A stretch of DNA of 64,000 bases from Tetrapyrgos nigripes (Eukaryota; Basidiomycota; Agaricomycetes; Agaricales; Campanellaceae), in contig JAACJM010000096.1 of the NCBI GenBank assembly GCA_013368315.1, positions 62,001 through 126,000 of the forward strand, written 5' to 3'. Under the pieces are notes generated by a model that was not told the origin of the DNA, did no database searches, and worked only from the letters and a program-made list of their open reading frames with translations. The position numbers were made by a program, and so were the translations under genes. Shown piece by piece: positions 12,071-23,439 of the stretch (its first letter is position 1; each line of letters begins with the position of its first letter).

Positions 12071-12390
12071 TGGACAGTGGACACTGCAAGTTGGTACTTG
12101 GGTATAGAGCCGACTCGTGGATTGGGGATTGACTGGGAGTCTGTGACTGGGACTAGGAATAAGACATTTCACGATTATGACGCACGACTCTTTACACGCG
12201 TTAAGCAGGTATATTTTCTGTATTGATCCATCCTAATACATTTGTAGGACTTATGAAGGCGTTGTGCTATCCGGGTGTCCTGAGGATAACTGAAGGCTGA
12301 CTTTTGAGAATCTGTTAGGTGTTTTTACGAGCATGCCTTCTGCTGCTTTCTTTTGACTGCTTGCTCTGCCTCTCCAGACGACAGTGGACA
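12071..12390. other. Intergenic, degraded 5' part of array copy A
   Basis: The last 60 bases weakly resemble the signal-like first exon of copy B (ctgctgctttcttttgac compared with tgttgctttctcttgac), so the leader of copy A is probably decayed here. Confidence 0.4.
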
Positions 12391-13817
12391 GATGGCTTCC
12401 AGCAGCGACAGCGATGACAAACGCTCGGTTCAAGACATCGTTTGGAGCTGTTTGGCTACCATTTTTGCGTGTACTTGGGTCTCTATCCATCCCAACATCC
12501 CTCCTATAGATGAGGGTCGTGTCAAGAGGTTCTTGCGAGCCCGGATCACTCTACTCGCGCTCGTTGCTCCTGAACTCATTGTAATATGGGCATTGCGACA
12601 ATGGCTAGTCTCTCGCTCTTCGACAACCCGTCGCCTTTACTTCTGTCCCATATCTCGTCAGCAGTGACCTCTAGTTCCGACCTATTCCTGAAGAGGCGTA
12701 GCCGTTGTGGATAAAGGACATGTCGAGGTCTTCCATGCTTGTCGTAAAACATGAACCCGCCCATCAACGCGAAAAATCCATAGACTTGCCCCATCCAATG
12801 TCTGCCGGTACCAACAATCAGACGCTATATGAACGGAAGGGAAAGAAAACACTTTACCAGTGTACTCCTTTGCTAATTGCCGAGTACGTGGTTCATTCTG
12901 CAGTGCATAGCGCGGGCTAACCAAAGAATAGCGATCACCCAGCTAGAAACGCTCACTATTGCGTTTGCAGCTATGAACTTTGCGATCTATGCCTTGTGGT
13001 GGAGTAAGCCCTTGGGAGTGGAACGTCCTATTCGTGTTGCTAATGGCGGATCGGAATCTGGTATTCTTCGATCCGCTACTTTTAAACAGCGTACAAAGGC
13101 TCATTACGGAGGTCCACTTCGCTACGTCTATTTTGGACTCGGATTGCGCTTAGTAGGACGGATAATGGGCAGAGATGATGATGGTTTTCACGATGGTTTC
13201 GACGATGGTTTTTTCCGGCAGTTGATGATGATTTTTCAGATTTGAGGCAAGTCTCGATCTGTAGAAAGCGCCATTTTCCTAAAAACACTAACTATTCCCT
13301 CAGTGTGCCAATGTTCTACACGGGGTGGCTGCGTCCTTACAGGGCTCGGTTTGCAGATGGAAAACTGCGCTTACTTCCTCTGTTAACACGCTCCCCAGCC
13401 TTATTCGTGGCGCCTGTTGCAGTAGGATTTGGTGCCATCCATGGCATCGCATGGTATTCTGTCTTCGCGACAAACTTGGAGCAACGCCTGTGGCATATCT
13501 CAGCCATTGTTATCATTGCCGCGCCCTTTCTTCCAGTACTGCATATATTTTGGCTTTTCTGTGTTGATGCTGGCCTTCGCATTCTGGCTGAGGTGCACCT
13601 GATAGGTTGGTTGCAATGATTGGTGATCATTTTATATGTCCTGGCTAGATTATACTTGATAGTCGAGTCCTTCGTCTCCCTACGAGTTCTACCACCGAGT
13701 GCATTCCAGACTGTTCAATGGACTTCATTCATACCACATGTGTATTATCTTACAGAGCAACATTTTGCGGTGGACTACCAGGACGTGTACCGATTTTTTC
13801 GTATATTTTTGCTGTAG
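12391..13817 (+). pseudogene. Array copy A of multi-pass membrane protein family, internally inverted
   Basis: The copy matches B closely but is broken several ways. Exon-1 sequence (ending at WLVSR) stops at about 12615. The next 269 bp, to about 12884, are the B-equivalent segment in reverse orientation, so its coding reads on the minus strand (GFFALMGGFMFYDKHGRP). Forward sequence then resumes at TWFILQC with about 18 bp missing. The second intron donor is degraded. The last exon carries an in-frame TGA at 13617-13619, and a small deletion after FIPHV removes the normal stop, so reading continues to 13817. It also lacks the signal-like leader seen in copy B. This cannot encode the family protein. 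Confidence 0.85.
12616..12884 (-). other. Inverted segment within copy A
   Basis: On the minus strand this segment reads like 15440-15705 of copy B, including the intron equivalent. The left junction is at tctcg|ctcttcgac and the right at gccgag|tacgtgg. Short ctc/gag identity at the breakpoints fits a microhomology-mediated inversion. Confidence 0.85.
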
Positions 13818-14341
13818 TTGTCAATGGGATGCATGTATGCACACTGAAGTTCTCAGAAATTCTCATGACTGCGTTTCTTCTGAACCATCAACTACAAAAC
13901 CATTTGCCGTCCAAACCTCTGCAACTAGCCCAACACTGCCTGAGAAGTTCCGTCTGGATGTGCAGGATTGCTTTGGAGACATAGGAGACGAAGTTGTAGC
14001 ACTAAGCAGACGAAAAGCCAGGAGGGTGCAATTGAAGGGGTATTTTCACGGTGCGTCTCGCTCTCGCTTGCTGAAAAACTCTACCATCTGACTTCTTCCA
14101 GGTATTTTTCGATAGTATATCCATTGCTTGCGAGTTATAATGATAGAGCCGTCAATAGGGCAGAGTTGGTTGACTAACTTGCAACGACGACTCCATTTTG
14201 TTACCCTCAAGTTACCATAGAGTTCCTTATCACGGCCCCTATTCATCCCAACATTCCGCCTCTGGATGAGGGTCGTGTTCAAGAGGTATCTTCGGCGAGC
14301 CCAGATTTCTGGATCTGCAGATAATATGTAGCTGTTTTGAA
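13818..14341. repeat. Duplicated 3' flank of copy A plus an exon-1 scrap
   Basis: From the end of copy A to about 14205, the non-coding sequence parallels 16640-17072 downstream of copy B (for example ctacaaaaccatttgcc and gtgcaggattg are shared), so the duplicated unit includes the 3' flank. At 14246-14300 there is an isolated fragment of the family's first exon (attcatcccaacattccgcc), evidence of a further lost copy. Confidence 0.65.
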
Positions 14342-14910
14342 TTGACAAAACGCTATTCACCCACCAATAGTCCCGGCACGTGACCTCTTCCCGCGCGTCC
14401 GTCTACCTGCCGGCGTCACCCATTCCTCCACGACGGGCTACCACTAACGCGAGCGCCGTTCAGTATGAGTAGAAAACATGTATTTAAGTATGTTAGCCAA
14501 AAAAAACTAGGGTGTCTTTCAATTTTTGTGTGAGATACATGAACTTTCTTCGCATGTTCCTTTTGTGACGGATATTGCCAGCTTCAAGGACTCCGTGGAG
14601 TGCGGCCAACTACATGGGCAAGCTCCTCCAGCAAAGTAGCCAGACGCCGCGAGAAAAACACCATGGGATATCAGGTACAATGATATGTACTTAGTAGTAA
14701 TGTATCTCACGCAAAATTTGATAGAATTTTTATTTTTATTTGCTAACTTACTTAAATACTCATTCTACTTATACTGAACGGCGCTCGCGTTAGTGGTAGC
14801 CCTTCGTGGAGGAATGGGTGACGCAGATAGACGGAGGGACTTGGCGCGATTTTGGACGCGGGGGAAGAGATCACGTGCCGTGACTATTGGTGGGCGAATA
14901 GCGTTTTGTT
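14342..14910. mobile_element. 569-bp inverted-repeat element (MITE-like) inserted upstream of copy B
   Basis: Both ends carry a long imperfect inverted repeat of about 200 bp: left ttgacaaaacgctattcacc, right ending ggtgggcgaatagcgttttg. Matching continues inward through actaacgcgagcgccgttca. The 7-bp sequence ttttgaa occurs immediately outside both ends (14335-14341 and 14911-14917), a plausible target-site duplication. The flanking host sequence aligns with the uninterrupted sequence upstream of copy C (ctgaagcacgcaactgtcga), which supports insertion. There is no transposase, so it is non-autonomous; superfamily not assigned. Confidence 0.8.
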
Positions 14911-15071
14911 TTTTGAAGCCAGCAACTGTCGAAACAGCTCTATTCTCGGCTTCTCCTCAGTCAGCAGTTCCTGTTTCTACGCTTCTCTTGTTACTGATGT
15001 GAGATGCCTGCAGCTCTTGGTCATGTCACAACAACTGGATACCTTCACGTTGTCGACTACCTCGTTTTCCC
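14911..15071. promoter_or_regulatory. Upstream region of copy B
   Basis: About 160 bp between the inserted element and the start codon of copy B. It aligns with the region upstream of copy C, so the duplicated unit includes 5' flank as well as coding sequence. Confidence 0.5.
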
Positions 15072-16637
15072 ATGCGATCCTCAGCGTTGCAGATGACAGG
15101 ATTTTCGGTCTGTTGCTTTCTCTTGACGGCCTGCGCTGCTCCCAGGCCATCCAAGGACTATGGAGAGGCTGCAGGGGTCATTGCCGACTACGAATCAACC
15201 ATATTCTGTCGAGACACTGGTGATGACAGCGATGACAAGCGTCCAATTCAGGACATAGTCTGGAGCTGTTTAGCTACCATCTTTGCGTGTACCTGGGTCT
15301 CTATCCATCCCAACATCCCTCCTATAGACGAAGGTCTTGTCAAGAGGTTCTTGCGACGAGTCGGGATTACTCTACTCGCGCTCATTGCTCCTGAACTCGT
15401 TGTGATATGGGCATTGCGACAATGGCTTGTCTCTCGGCAACTAGCAAAGGAGTATGCTGGTAGAGTGCAAGTTTCCTTCTGTTCCATGTTCTGGTGTCTA
15501 ATCATTACTGGCAGATCTTAGCTGGGAGCAAGTCCATGGATTTTTCGCGTTGATGGGTGGGTTCATGTTTTACGACAAGCATGGAAGACCTCGACATGTC
15601 CTTTATCCACAACGGCTACGCCTCTTCAGGAATAGGTCGGAACTAGAGGTCACCGCCAGGGAGATATGGGACAGAAGCAAAGGCGACGGGTTGTCGAAGA
15701 GTCTGGCAGTTTTGCAGACTACGTGGTTCATTTTGCAGTGCATAGCGAGGGCTTATCAAAGAGTAGCGATTACCCAGCTAGAAACCCTCACCGTCGCGTT
15801 CGCAGCTATGAACCTTGTGATCTATGCCCTGTGGTGGAATAAGCCCTTGGGAGTGGAACGTCCTATTCGTGTTGCTAGTGACGGATCGGAATCTGGTATT
15901 CTTCGATCCGACGCTTTTAAACAGCGTACAACGTCTCATTACTGGGGTCCACTTCGTTGGGTCTACTATGGGCTTGGATTGCACTTGGTAGAACGGATAA
16001 TACTGGGTACAGATGACAGTGGTTTTCCGGCAGTCGATAATGATGACATGATTCCCCGGATTTTTGGTCCAGATCCCCGCGCCTTTACATCTGAAGTCAG
16101 TACCACTTGCCATCCCCGAGATTTGCAGTAAGTAGAAAGCATTCCTTTGCAGAAATGGCTAATTGTACCCTCAGTGTACCTATGTTTTACACGGGATGGC
16201 TATCTCCGCGACCGCCCCCTCGTGAGGGCCGGAAACACTTCGCTCTGTTTACAGACTCCCCACCCTTATTCGTGGCGCCCGTCGCAGTAGGATTTGGTGC
16301 CATTCATTGTATTGCATGGCATTCTGTCTTTTCAACTGACTTGGAACAACGCCTGTGGCATGTCTCGACCATTGTCATCATTGCCGCACCCGTTCTTCCA
16401 CTGGCAGTACTGCATATAGTTTGGCTTTTCTGTGCTGATGTTGGTCGGTGCATGCCCGCTTTAACTTCAACGAGTCAGGCGCGCCTGCAGGTAATAGCCT
16501 GGATACAACGATTTATGATTATTCTATATTTCACGGCTAGATTCTACTTGATAGTAGAGTCTTTTGCTTCCTTACGATCTCTACCACCCAGTGCGTTCCA
16601 GACTGTTCAGTGGACTTCGTTCATTCCACATGTGTAG
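15072..16637 (+). CDS. Array copy B: multi-pass membrane protein, intact
   Basis: Three exons (15072-15459, 15515-16127, 16175-16637), joined by clean introns of 55 and 47 nt, give 487 residues. The N-terminus is signal-like (VCCFLLTACA). Hydrophobic segments follow at DIVWSCLATIFACTW, ALIAPELVVIWALRQW, WFILQCIARA, TVAFAAMNLVIYALWW, FVAPVAVGFGAIHCIAW, IVIIAAPVLPLAVLHIVWLF and IILYFTARFYLIVESF, about seven in total. The signature DDKRPIQDIVWSCLATIF and the end SAFQTVQWTSFIPHV are shared by all copies. I recall this as a large Agaricomycete family without known function. It is the only structurally complete copy here with an intact start. Confidence 0.85.
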
Positions 16638-17508
16638 TGTCATCTTGCAGAGCAAAATTTTGGAGTGGACTACCAGAATGTGTACCGACTGTTTTGTAGA
16701 TTTTTGTGAAGTTGTCAATGGTATGATGTAATTTATGTACTTACTCCGAAGTTCTCAGCCTGCGTTTCTTCTGAACAATCAACTACAAAACCATTTGCCA
16801 TCCAGTACTCCGCAACTAGACACCACTGTCTGCGAATTTCCGTTTGAACGTGCAGGATTGAGATGTTAGAAACGCTGCTAAAGCCCAGAAGGATGCGTAC
16901 TGCCAATGGAATTTCACGGTGCGTCTGCTCTCGCTTGTTGAAAAGCTCTACCGTCTGACTTCGTCAGGTATTGTCTAGATATGTGTACCCATTGCTTGCG
17001 AGTTTCAATGATAGAACCGCCAGTCTACAGCATGGTTGGTTGACGTGTTTGCAACGACTCCATTTTGTTGCCGTAGAGTTCTTCGGTGTCGAGAGATATT
17101 GGAGACCTCTGCTTCTGCCTTGGTGACATACGTCCAGCCCAGTGCTGTGACCACACTGGCCCGGCAAGGAAGAACGAAGTAATCCATGGACCATCATCCT
17201 CAGATCCTCGCCCAAATTTTTCAATACTCCTTGAGGCTTACCTCCTCCGAAAACCGTGCCAAGCTGACAGTCGCAGCTTTATAGTCCCATCCTTAGAATC
17301 TGCAGACAATGTCTGGTTTCTCTGAAGCACGCAACTGTCGAAGCAGCTCTATTCTCGAAAAAGGGTGCTTCTCTCCTCAGTCAGCTGTTCCTTCTTCTAG
17401 GCTTCTATGTATCGTCATCAACATGCCATGCTCTTCCTTTGATCTCTACAGCTCTTCGTGATATTATAACGACTGGGCACCTTCAAATCGTCGCATCCTA
17501 TCTTCCCC
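16638..17508. other. Intergenic: duplicated flanks of copies B and C
   Basis: The first 430 bp repeat the 3' flank of copy A. From about 17290 the sequence repeats the upstream region of copy B without the inserted element. No independent gene seen. Confidence 0.55.
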
Positions 17509-19519
17509 ATGTAATCCCTACCATGGCGGATAACACTAGTGCTTTCACTCTGCTGCCTTCTCCTGACTCCCTGCGCTGTCCCAGTTAATGTCCATAGAGA
17601 GGTTGCAGGCGTCAACTGCAACTGCCAGTCAATTGTACTCTCCCGAGACTCTGGCGATGACAGTGATGACAAGCGCTCGATACAGGACATAGTCTGGAGT
17701 TGCTTGGCCACCATCTTTGCTTGCACCTGGGTCTCTATTCATCCCAATATCCCTCCGTTAAGTGAAGGCCACATAAAGAGGTTCTTCCGACGAGTCGGCA
17801 TCACCGCTCTCGCACTGATTGCCCCCGAGCTCATTGTGATATGGGCCTTACGACAATGGAAATCCTCTCGACAGATAGCCAGGGAACATGCAGGTGAGTT
17901 CTTTCTCTTTCATACAAGCTGTCTGTATGTTTACTGAGTGTTTGCAGACCTTGGCTGGAAACAGGTCCATGGGTTTTTTGCCATCATGGGCGGTTTCATG
18001 ATTTACGATGAACATGGCCCCCTACGTGTCCTCTATCCTCATCGGCTATCCATGTTCCGCCAAAGTCCTACACTACGGATTTCCGCAGAGGAAATCTGGG
18101 ACCGGAGCAAAGGCGACGTGTTAGCAAAGGGATTAGTTGTCTTTCAAACAATGTGGTTCATTCTGCAATGCATTGCTCGAAAATTCCAAGGGTTAGCGAT
18201 CACACAGTTGGAAGCTCTGACCATTGCTTTTGCTGTCCTAAATTTTGTGATCTATGCCTTGTGGTGGAACAAACCCTTGGGAGTGGAACACCCAGTTCAT
18301 GTTGCTAGTGCCGAATCGCCGGATCAAGAATTTCTTCGTTTGCCTACTTTTCAACAGGATACCCCTCGAGCCTATAGGCGTTTAGCTTCCCGTCCGTTTT
18401 GGTTGTTAGCTCGGCTGATACAGGGAGGAGCAGACGATGACGCGATTAGCACCAAGGACAGTGACTTGATCAGCCGCTCCATCGAATTTCGACCTGGATC
18501 CTGGCTCGAATCTACATCTCAAACAACGTAAGTTTCGCTTCAAGTTTGCTTTGAAAACGCTGATCATTCCCTTACCATGCAGACCGTTGTCAAACTTATC
18601 CACATTGCATTAAGTTGACTGTGAAGTTTTCAGTTCTCGAATTTCAGGCGTGCTGCAAAATGAACCCTCCGAAGGGTCAAAGCCTCGAGCGTCTACTGTA
18701 TCCTTACCCGATTTGGCTTTGCCAGAGGCGGTGCAACAAAATGGGTAGGTCTTGTCAAAAGCGTTCAGTTACAGGCGCCCTGACGATTTCTTTATGATCA
18801 ACTAGATCATTTCCAAGGTCTCCATCCTGTCCTTTGCCAGAGGCCGTGCAACAAAACGGGTAAGTCTTGTCAAAAGCTTTCAGTTACAAACCCTAACGAT
18901 TTCTTTATGACCAACTAGATCATTTGGTTCAACTTCTACATTCCAGTACAACGAGTTTGACAATTTCAGCCCTCATCTTCTCGATATGCCCCAATGTCAG
19001 CCCTCAAAAAGCTCCAGGTCTACCTTCTTTCCCCCGCTACAAAGGCAGTCGAGACCTGCGAGTGTACCTACGTTCTATACAGGGTGGCAGGGAGTTCCTA
19101 TTTTTGATAGTAGGCCATTTCGCATGGCTCTCCGGAAGTTAATAGGTTCTCCAGCCCTCCTTGTGGCACCTATCGCAGTAGCGTTCGGTGCCATCCATTG
19201 CATTGCATGGAACTCTGTCTTCCCATCGAATATAGAGCAACGTATATGGCATGTCTCAACAATTGTAATCATTGCTGCACCCTTATTTCCCGTAGTGCAT
19301 ATATTTTGGTTTCTCTGTGGAGATGCTGGCCTTCACGCTAGCGTTTCGCTCCTGATAGCTTTGTTGCTACGATTGCTGGCTTTGTTGCTACGATTGCTGA
19401 CCATTTTTTATGTATTGGCTAGGTTATACTTGATAGTGGAGTCCTTCGTCTCCCTACGAGCTCTACCAGCAAGTGCATTCCAGACTGTTCAGTGGACCTC
19501 ATTCATTCCTCATGTGTAG
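17509..19519 (+). CDS. Array copy C: multi-pass membrane protein, start codon lost, cassette exon duplicated
   Basis: Exons to about 17893, then 17948-18527, 18634-18744, 18806-18859 and 18919-19519 keep one frame through to the shared C-terminus FIPHV. The position aligned with the copy B start is ATG followed at once by TAA (17509-17514), where B has ATG CGA. B's second Met aligns with ATA. No other ATG opens this frame upstream of the conserved region, so translation would need a non-ATG start or another exon. Exon 18806-18859 (54 nt, 18 residues ending LPEAVQQNG) duplicates the end of the previous exon with its introns. Near 19365 a 7-residue block (ALLLRLL) is doubled in a membrane segment. 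It could be a recent pseudogene. Confidence 0.7.
18717..18925 (+). repeat. Tandem duplication of an exon end plus intron
   Basis: 18717-18812 and 18833-18925 are direct repeats. Each contains tttgccagaggc, the exon end caacaaaa(t/c)gg, and an intron of about 60 nt ending accaactag or atcaactag. The second unit creates a 54-nt cassette exon whose inclusion or skipping would preserve frame. Confidence 0.75.
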
Positions 19520-19905
19520 CTAGCATTCTCACATTGACACTTTCCTTTCAATGGACTACGTAGTAGGGTATGGCTTATCTGTGCAGACGGACTTACTGAT
19601 TTACTTTTTTTTTTCGTTGTGATCTACATATCTCTGCACTCCTCTGTTTCCAATGGACAACGCTCATACTTTCTGTCCTCGGTCCTTGTTAACCACTCGT
19701 ACATGACGCCGACATCGATCAAAAATACAAAATGTAAACAATGCATGTATATGTGCAGGTGTACGTGTAAATGGAAGCAGAAACCCGCGAACGAAACATC
19801 CCGTGTGACGTGCCGAGGTCTAAGATACAAAGTAGTATACATACATCTGCATAAAGAACACTAGCAGAACATCTTCAAGCCCTGCATCTTCTCCCCTTAT
19901 GGCGT
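19520..19905. other. Convergent 3' gap between copy C and eIF3e
   Basis: 386 bp, no gene seen. Holds both transcript ends. Confidence 0.4.
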
Positions 19906-21578
19906 TTAGCTGACCGCAACAGCAGCAGCCTGAGCCTCCGTCGTGAGCGGTGGAGCTGATGCTTTGGCAACAGCTGCACCGAGGACCTGGGTTCGGATAG
20001 CGAGTCCACGAGTTTTTTCAATGACGGATTGGTAGATTGGTTGAGGAGGACGAGAGATTTGGATGAGGTTCTGTGCACAAAAAAGGAGGATCAGATGTTA
20101 GCAAAAGACACCTAGAGTACAAGGTAGGCACAGACACACCTTCTCCAAATCAATCTTGGCATCTTGTCCCATTCTAGTTTCACGAATGAGGTTGACGATC
20201 CATTTTTCACCTTCCTCTCGGGGAAGGTTGAGGCGGTCGGAAAGATCGCTGCATAGAAAGACTATTCGTAAGACACAGCAGAGATTGATCAGAAGAAAGA
20301 GGAAGACGTACCCAATATCTATCCTCTGGTGAATCCTACAATAAGCCTCACTAACCAAGCACCTCGCACTCTCCAAAAAGTCGTCCTTAAACTCTTGCAA
20401 GAAAAAGTCATCCGCGACAACCGTCTCCGCCTTCCCGAGCTCCTTCTGAGCAGCCTCGAAATCAAACTCCACATGCAGCTGCATGAGAAATTGAGTTATC
20501 GGATCCGAGTATTGATACCCTTCCATCTGAATAACCTTGACTACCTCTCTGACAGCGTTTTTAACCCTCGACGAAACAGGTGTAGAACCTGATGCAGAGG
20601 AAGGTGTGGGTGTGGAGATAATAGCTGCGGCAGCTAGGTATCGCAGGATCCATGGGCAGGAAGTTTGTATCGTGTTGAGGTAGGTGGGTGAGAGGAATGT
20701 CTCGAGAAGGAGGGAACGGCCCTGGGGGTGGTTGAAGTAGACGAAAAGGGACCAGTGGACGAGCCATGTTCTTGAGTGAAGCTGGCTAAGAGCTGGGTCT
20801 ACGGTGGGAGTGTTGGAGTTGAGTGCGCTGACCGTTGGCGCGAAGGGTGCGGGTGTTCGTGAGTCGATGGCTTCACGGAGGGCGTTTAATTCTTCGAGAG
20901 CGGTGTCCCATTTTCCGGTGAGGATATCTGAGGCGAGTTTACCCCAGTGAGAAGAGATGGTAAGGTCTGCATCGGTGGAGAGGACGCGGAAGTGGTAGAG
21001 GTAGTCGGCTGCACCACTGTAGTTTCCGTAAGAGTATTGGAATTTGCCAAAATTGTAAAGGGCATTGATGTGCTCCAGGGTGAGCTATGTTGAAATGATT
21101 TTAGAGATACGTCAGATTGGAACTGAAGGCAACGTACGTTGTAGTTATCTTTTAGATACTGCAAATTTTGGTTTTTGTCCTGGCGCAAAGCCTGGGCGAC
21201 GTCGGGGTTTTCAATGACATTTAGGACAACCTGAGCTTCTTGTTCTAGCCTTTCGTTGGTAGAAACTGCTTTTTGACGCTTGTCTTCGAATTCTGTTGAG
21301 ATGAAGGTCAAAAATGAGAAGAGATGAAAAGAGCCTTCAAGTAAGACTCTTTCTCTGTAACACCACACACCTTGGGGCGCCTTTTCATCGGGATGCATTG
21401 CCTTGAACAAGTTCTCTGAGTAATCCACCATGTTTGTGCCTTTTGCGAGTTCATACTGGGCAGCCTGGACGTCTTCAACGGAAAAGATGTTGATCTCAGC
21501 GAGATGAGCAAGAAGAGGGAAAGTAAGATGGCGGTCAAGATATGGAATGATAGTTTTGGAGAGGTCGTATTCCGCCAT
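19906..21578 (-). CDS. INT6: Eukaryotic translation initiation factor 3 subunit e
   Basis: Five exons (21578-21371, 21292-21138, 21084-20312, 20248-20140, 20070-19906) with introns of 53-78 nt give 469 residues. The N-terminus MAEYDLSKTIIPYLDRHL and the following TNMVDYSENLFKAMHPDE are hallmarks of eIF3e (INT6). The block NYSGAADYLYHFRVLS is the conserved helical-repeat segment, and the region LSDRLNLPREEGEKWIVNLI belongs to the PCI domain near the C-terminus. It is a subunit of the eIF3 complex that places mRNA on the 40S ribosome. The Ala-rich tail after AIRTQVLG is likely flexible. A housekeeping gene; all splice joins preserve frame. Confidence 0.93.
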
Positions 21579-22784
21579 TTTGTGCGTGGACGTCGAGGAG
21601 GACGTTGTCGATGGACGCGAAAAAACGAAAATGACTGTGTGGCTGTGCTCTCTTTGCTCTCACTCCTCTTCCCCCTCCTTTACTTCTCGTTCTGTTCAGA
21701 GTACTATGGCTCTATTCAATGCTTTGTCTATCGTGTTTCATGAGCCCCGGTCTTGATGTGCGTTGGACAAGTTACAAGGTGTGTTGTTCCCCATACTTTA
21801 ACTCCGTTGCCCTCAGCTTCCTTTGCTCTCTTTTGCCTACCTTTAGAAGAACGCACGACACCTAGCCTTCTTCTCTCGAAGCAATTTGTGCCTCATATGT
21901 TCTAGGACTCGTGTGCTGGTCAAACCCGAAAGAACTCTGCCATGGCTACTTTTATCTAATGTCGGGCTTTAATGCCCTCAGCGCCATGTAGAGTCGTAGT
22001 TTTGCATGTAAAGGTACCAGGTCTCATTGACTGTGCTATATCCGCCATCCGCTGAACTCCTGTATTTTTAGAAATCCGACAAAGTTCATTATATCCTACA
22101 GGACTCTTCATTTACTTGTTTCAGCGCTATCTCCGAAGTATTCGTGGAGAAGAATCCCAGCTGATTGTGGCTGTCAGGGCCAGGGCCAGCTGGGCTATGA
22201 AGCCATCCATGACGGTCGTACTATGCTCCAGACTCCTCGACACTCGGGATGAATGGAGACACTCTAGAAATCCGACAAATACGTTGATGGCAGTCTCGTA
22301 ATACTGCTAAGTACATATTGGGTGTCGGTGAGCAGTCAATTGCCTTTTGGGTTCTGCAAGTACAACGTTCGTGATATCTTACAGGACTCTTCATGTACCT
22401 GTTCCACGAATAACGGATGGGCTTCAGCGCCATCTCCGAAGTGCTCGTGGAGAGGAATCCCAGCTAATTGTGGCTGTCAGGGCCAGGGCCAGTGCCAGTT
22501 GGGTTGCGCACAATATGACAGTTCCGCAAAACAATACAGCACACATACTAGCCACCACTGGGATTTCACTTAATCGACTATGGCAGCTTCTTCCAAGTGG
22601 ATGGCTGGCTATTAATATACATGCCTGCCCCCCCTAGGCTCATAGTTTCGGTCAATACTCTAGTCGCCTGGAGGTCAACGAGGAGTACATAAAAGGGACG
22701 AGGTCAACGAGAACCAGCAGGTCATTCAACCTATCTGTGATCCTCAGCGATAACCGTCGAGACCAAGACTACTCTACTTCAACC
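21579..22784. other. Intergenic region with a diverged direct duplication
   Basis: About 22090-22205 and 22375-22515 share long matches: acaggactcttcat, then cagcgc(t/c)atctccgaagt, then ctgtcagggccagggccag. The second copy lies about 150 bp upstream of the transcript region of the first secreted-protein gene. The repeat has no coding constraint that I can see; it may be a duplicated upstream segment or a short element. Confidence 0.5.
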
Positions 22785-23439
22785 ATGAAGCTTTCTCTTA
22801 CAACACCTTTCGTCTTTCTCGCTGCAATGAGTCTGACAACCCCTGCTCTCGCTCAAATCGCAGACTTTCTTGTCCCTGCGAATGGAGACACGTTGAAAGC
22901 AGGTTCCGTTATAACGGTCGAAATTGAAGCACCTGTGAGTCGTCATTTTTTTTCTCGTTTTCGCCTATGCCATCCTTTTTACTTGACCCTGGTACTGAGA
23001 AACTAACCTTGCCATACTTCATCCTTTTTCCTTCTTCCTTCACAGCTCTTCTCCGCACCCGTCCGAGAAGTCGGTCTCGTCATTGGCTTTACCGTGTGCA
23101 ACCGCCTTCCTTTAGGCTGCACCTCTTCCCCAGAGGAATTGATGGAGACCGTTTTATACAATGGGACGTTTAACCCTCAGAGGGATCCTCTTCAGCCAAC
23201 GAAGCAGGCTCATCAGAATTTCACGGTCACTCTTCCTGATGGCCAAGGCGCTGCGCAGATGGGGTTGGTTCATTTTGCGCTGGGTGAGGGGGTGAGTAGG
23301 AGTGCGCTTTTCGTTTTTATTGGGTTGATAACTTACTGTGTTTTTTTCTTTCTTTCTCTTTGCTTCATATGTTTTTGACCAGGCTGCTGGCTTCTTTTCG
23401 GCGCTTAACAGCGATAGCATCAATGTTACCTTGGCGTGA
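22785..23439 (+). CDS. Small secreted protein (paralogue 1), Nis1-like architecture
   Basis: Three exons (22785-22934, 23046-23291, 23383-23439) give 150 residues. A signal peptide covers about residues 1-23, ending ...TPALAQ. The mature part has an Ig-like beta pattern: FLVPANGDTLKAGSVITVEI, then REVGLVIGF, LYNGTFNPQRDP, HQNFTVTLP, MGLVHFALG, INVTL. Two Cys (CNRLPLGC) may pair. I recall this layout in the fungal Nis1-type secreted family, in which some members are plant-immunity effectors, but the match is from memory and tentative. A tandem paralogue follows at 24323. Many secreted proteins of this class have no known role. Confidence 0.75.

Noticed and set aside
12251..12490. Minus-strand frame over the start of array copy A
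   Set aside because: Opposite a conserved plus-strand exon shared by all three copies.
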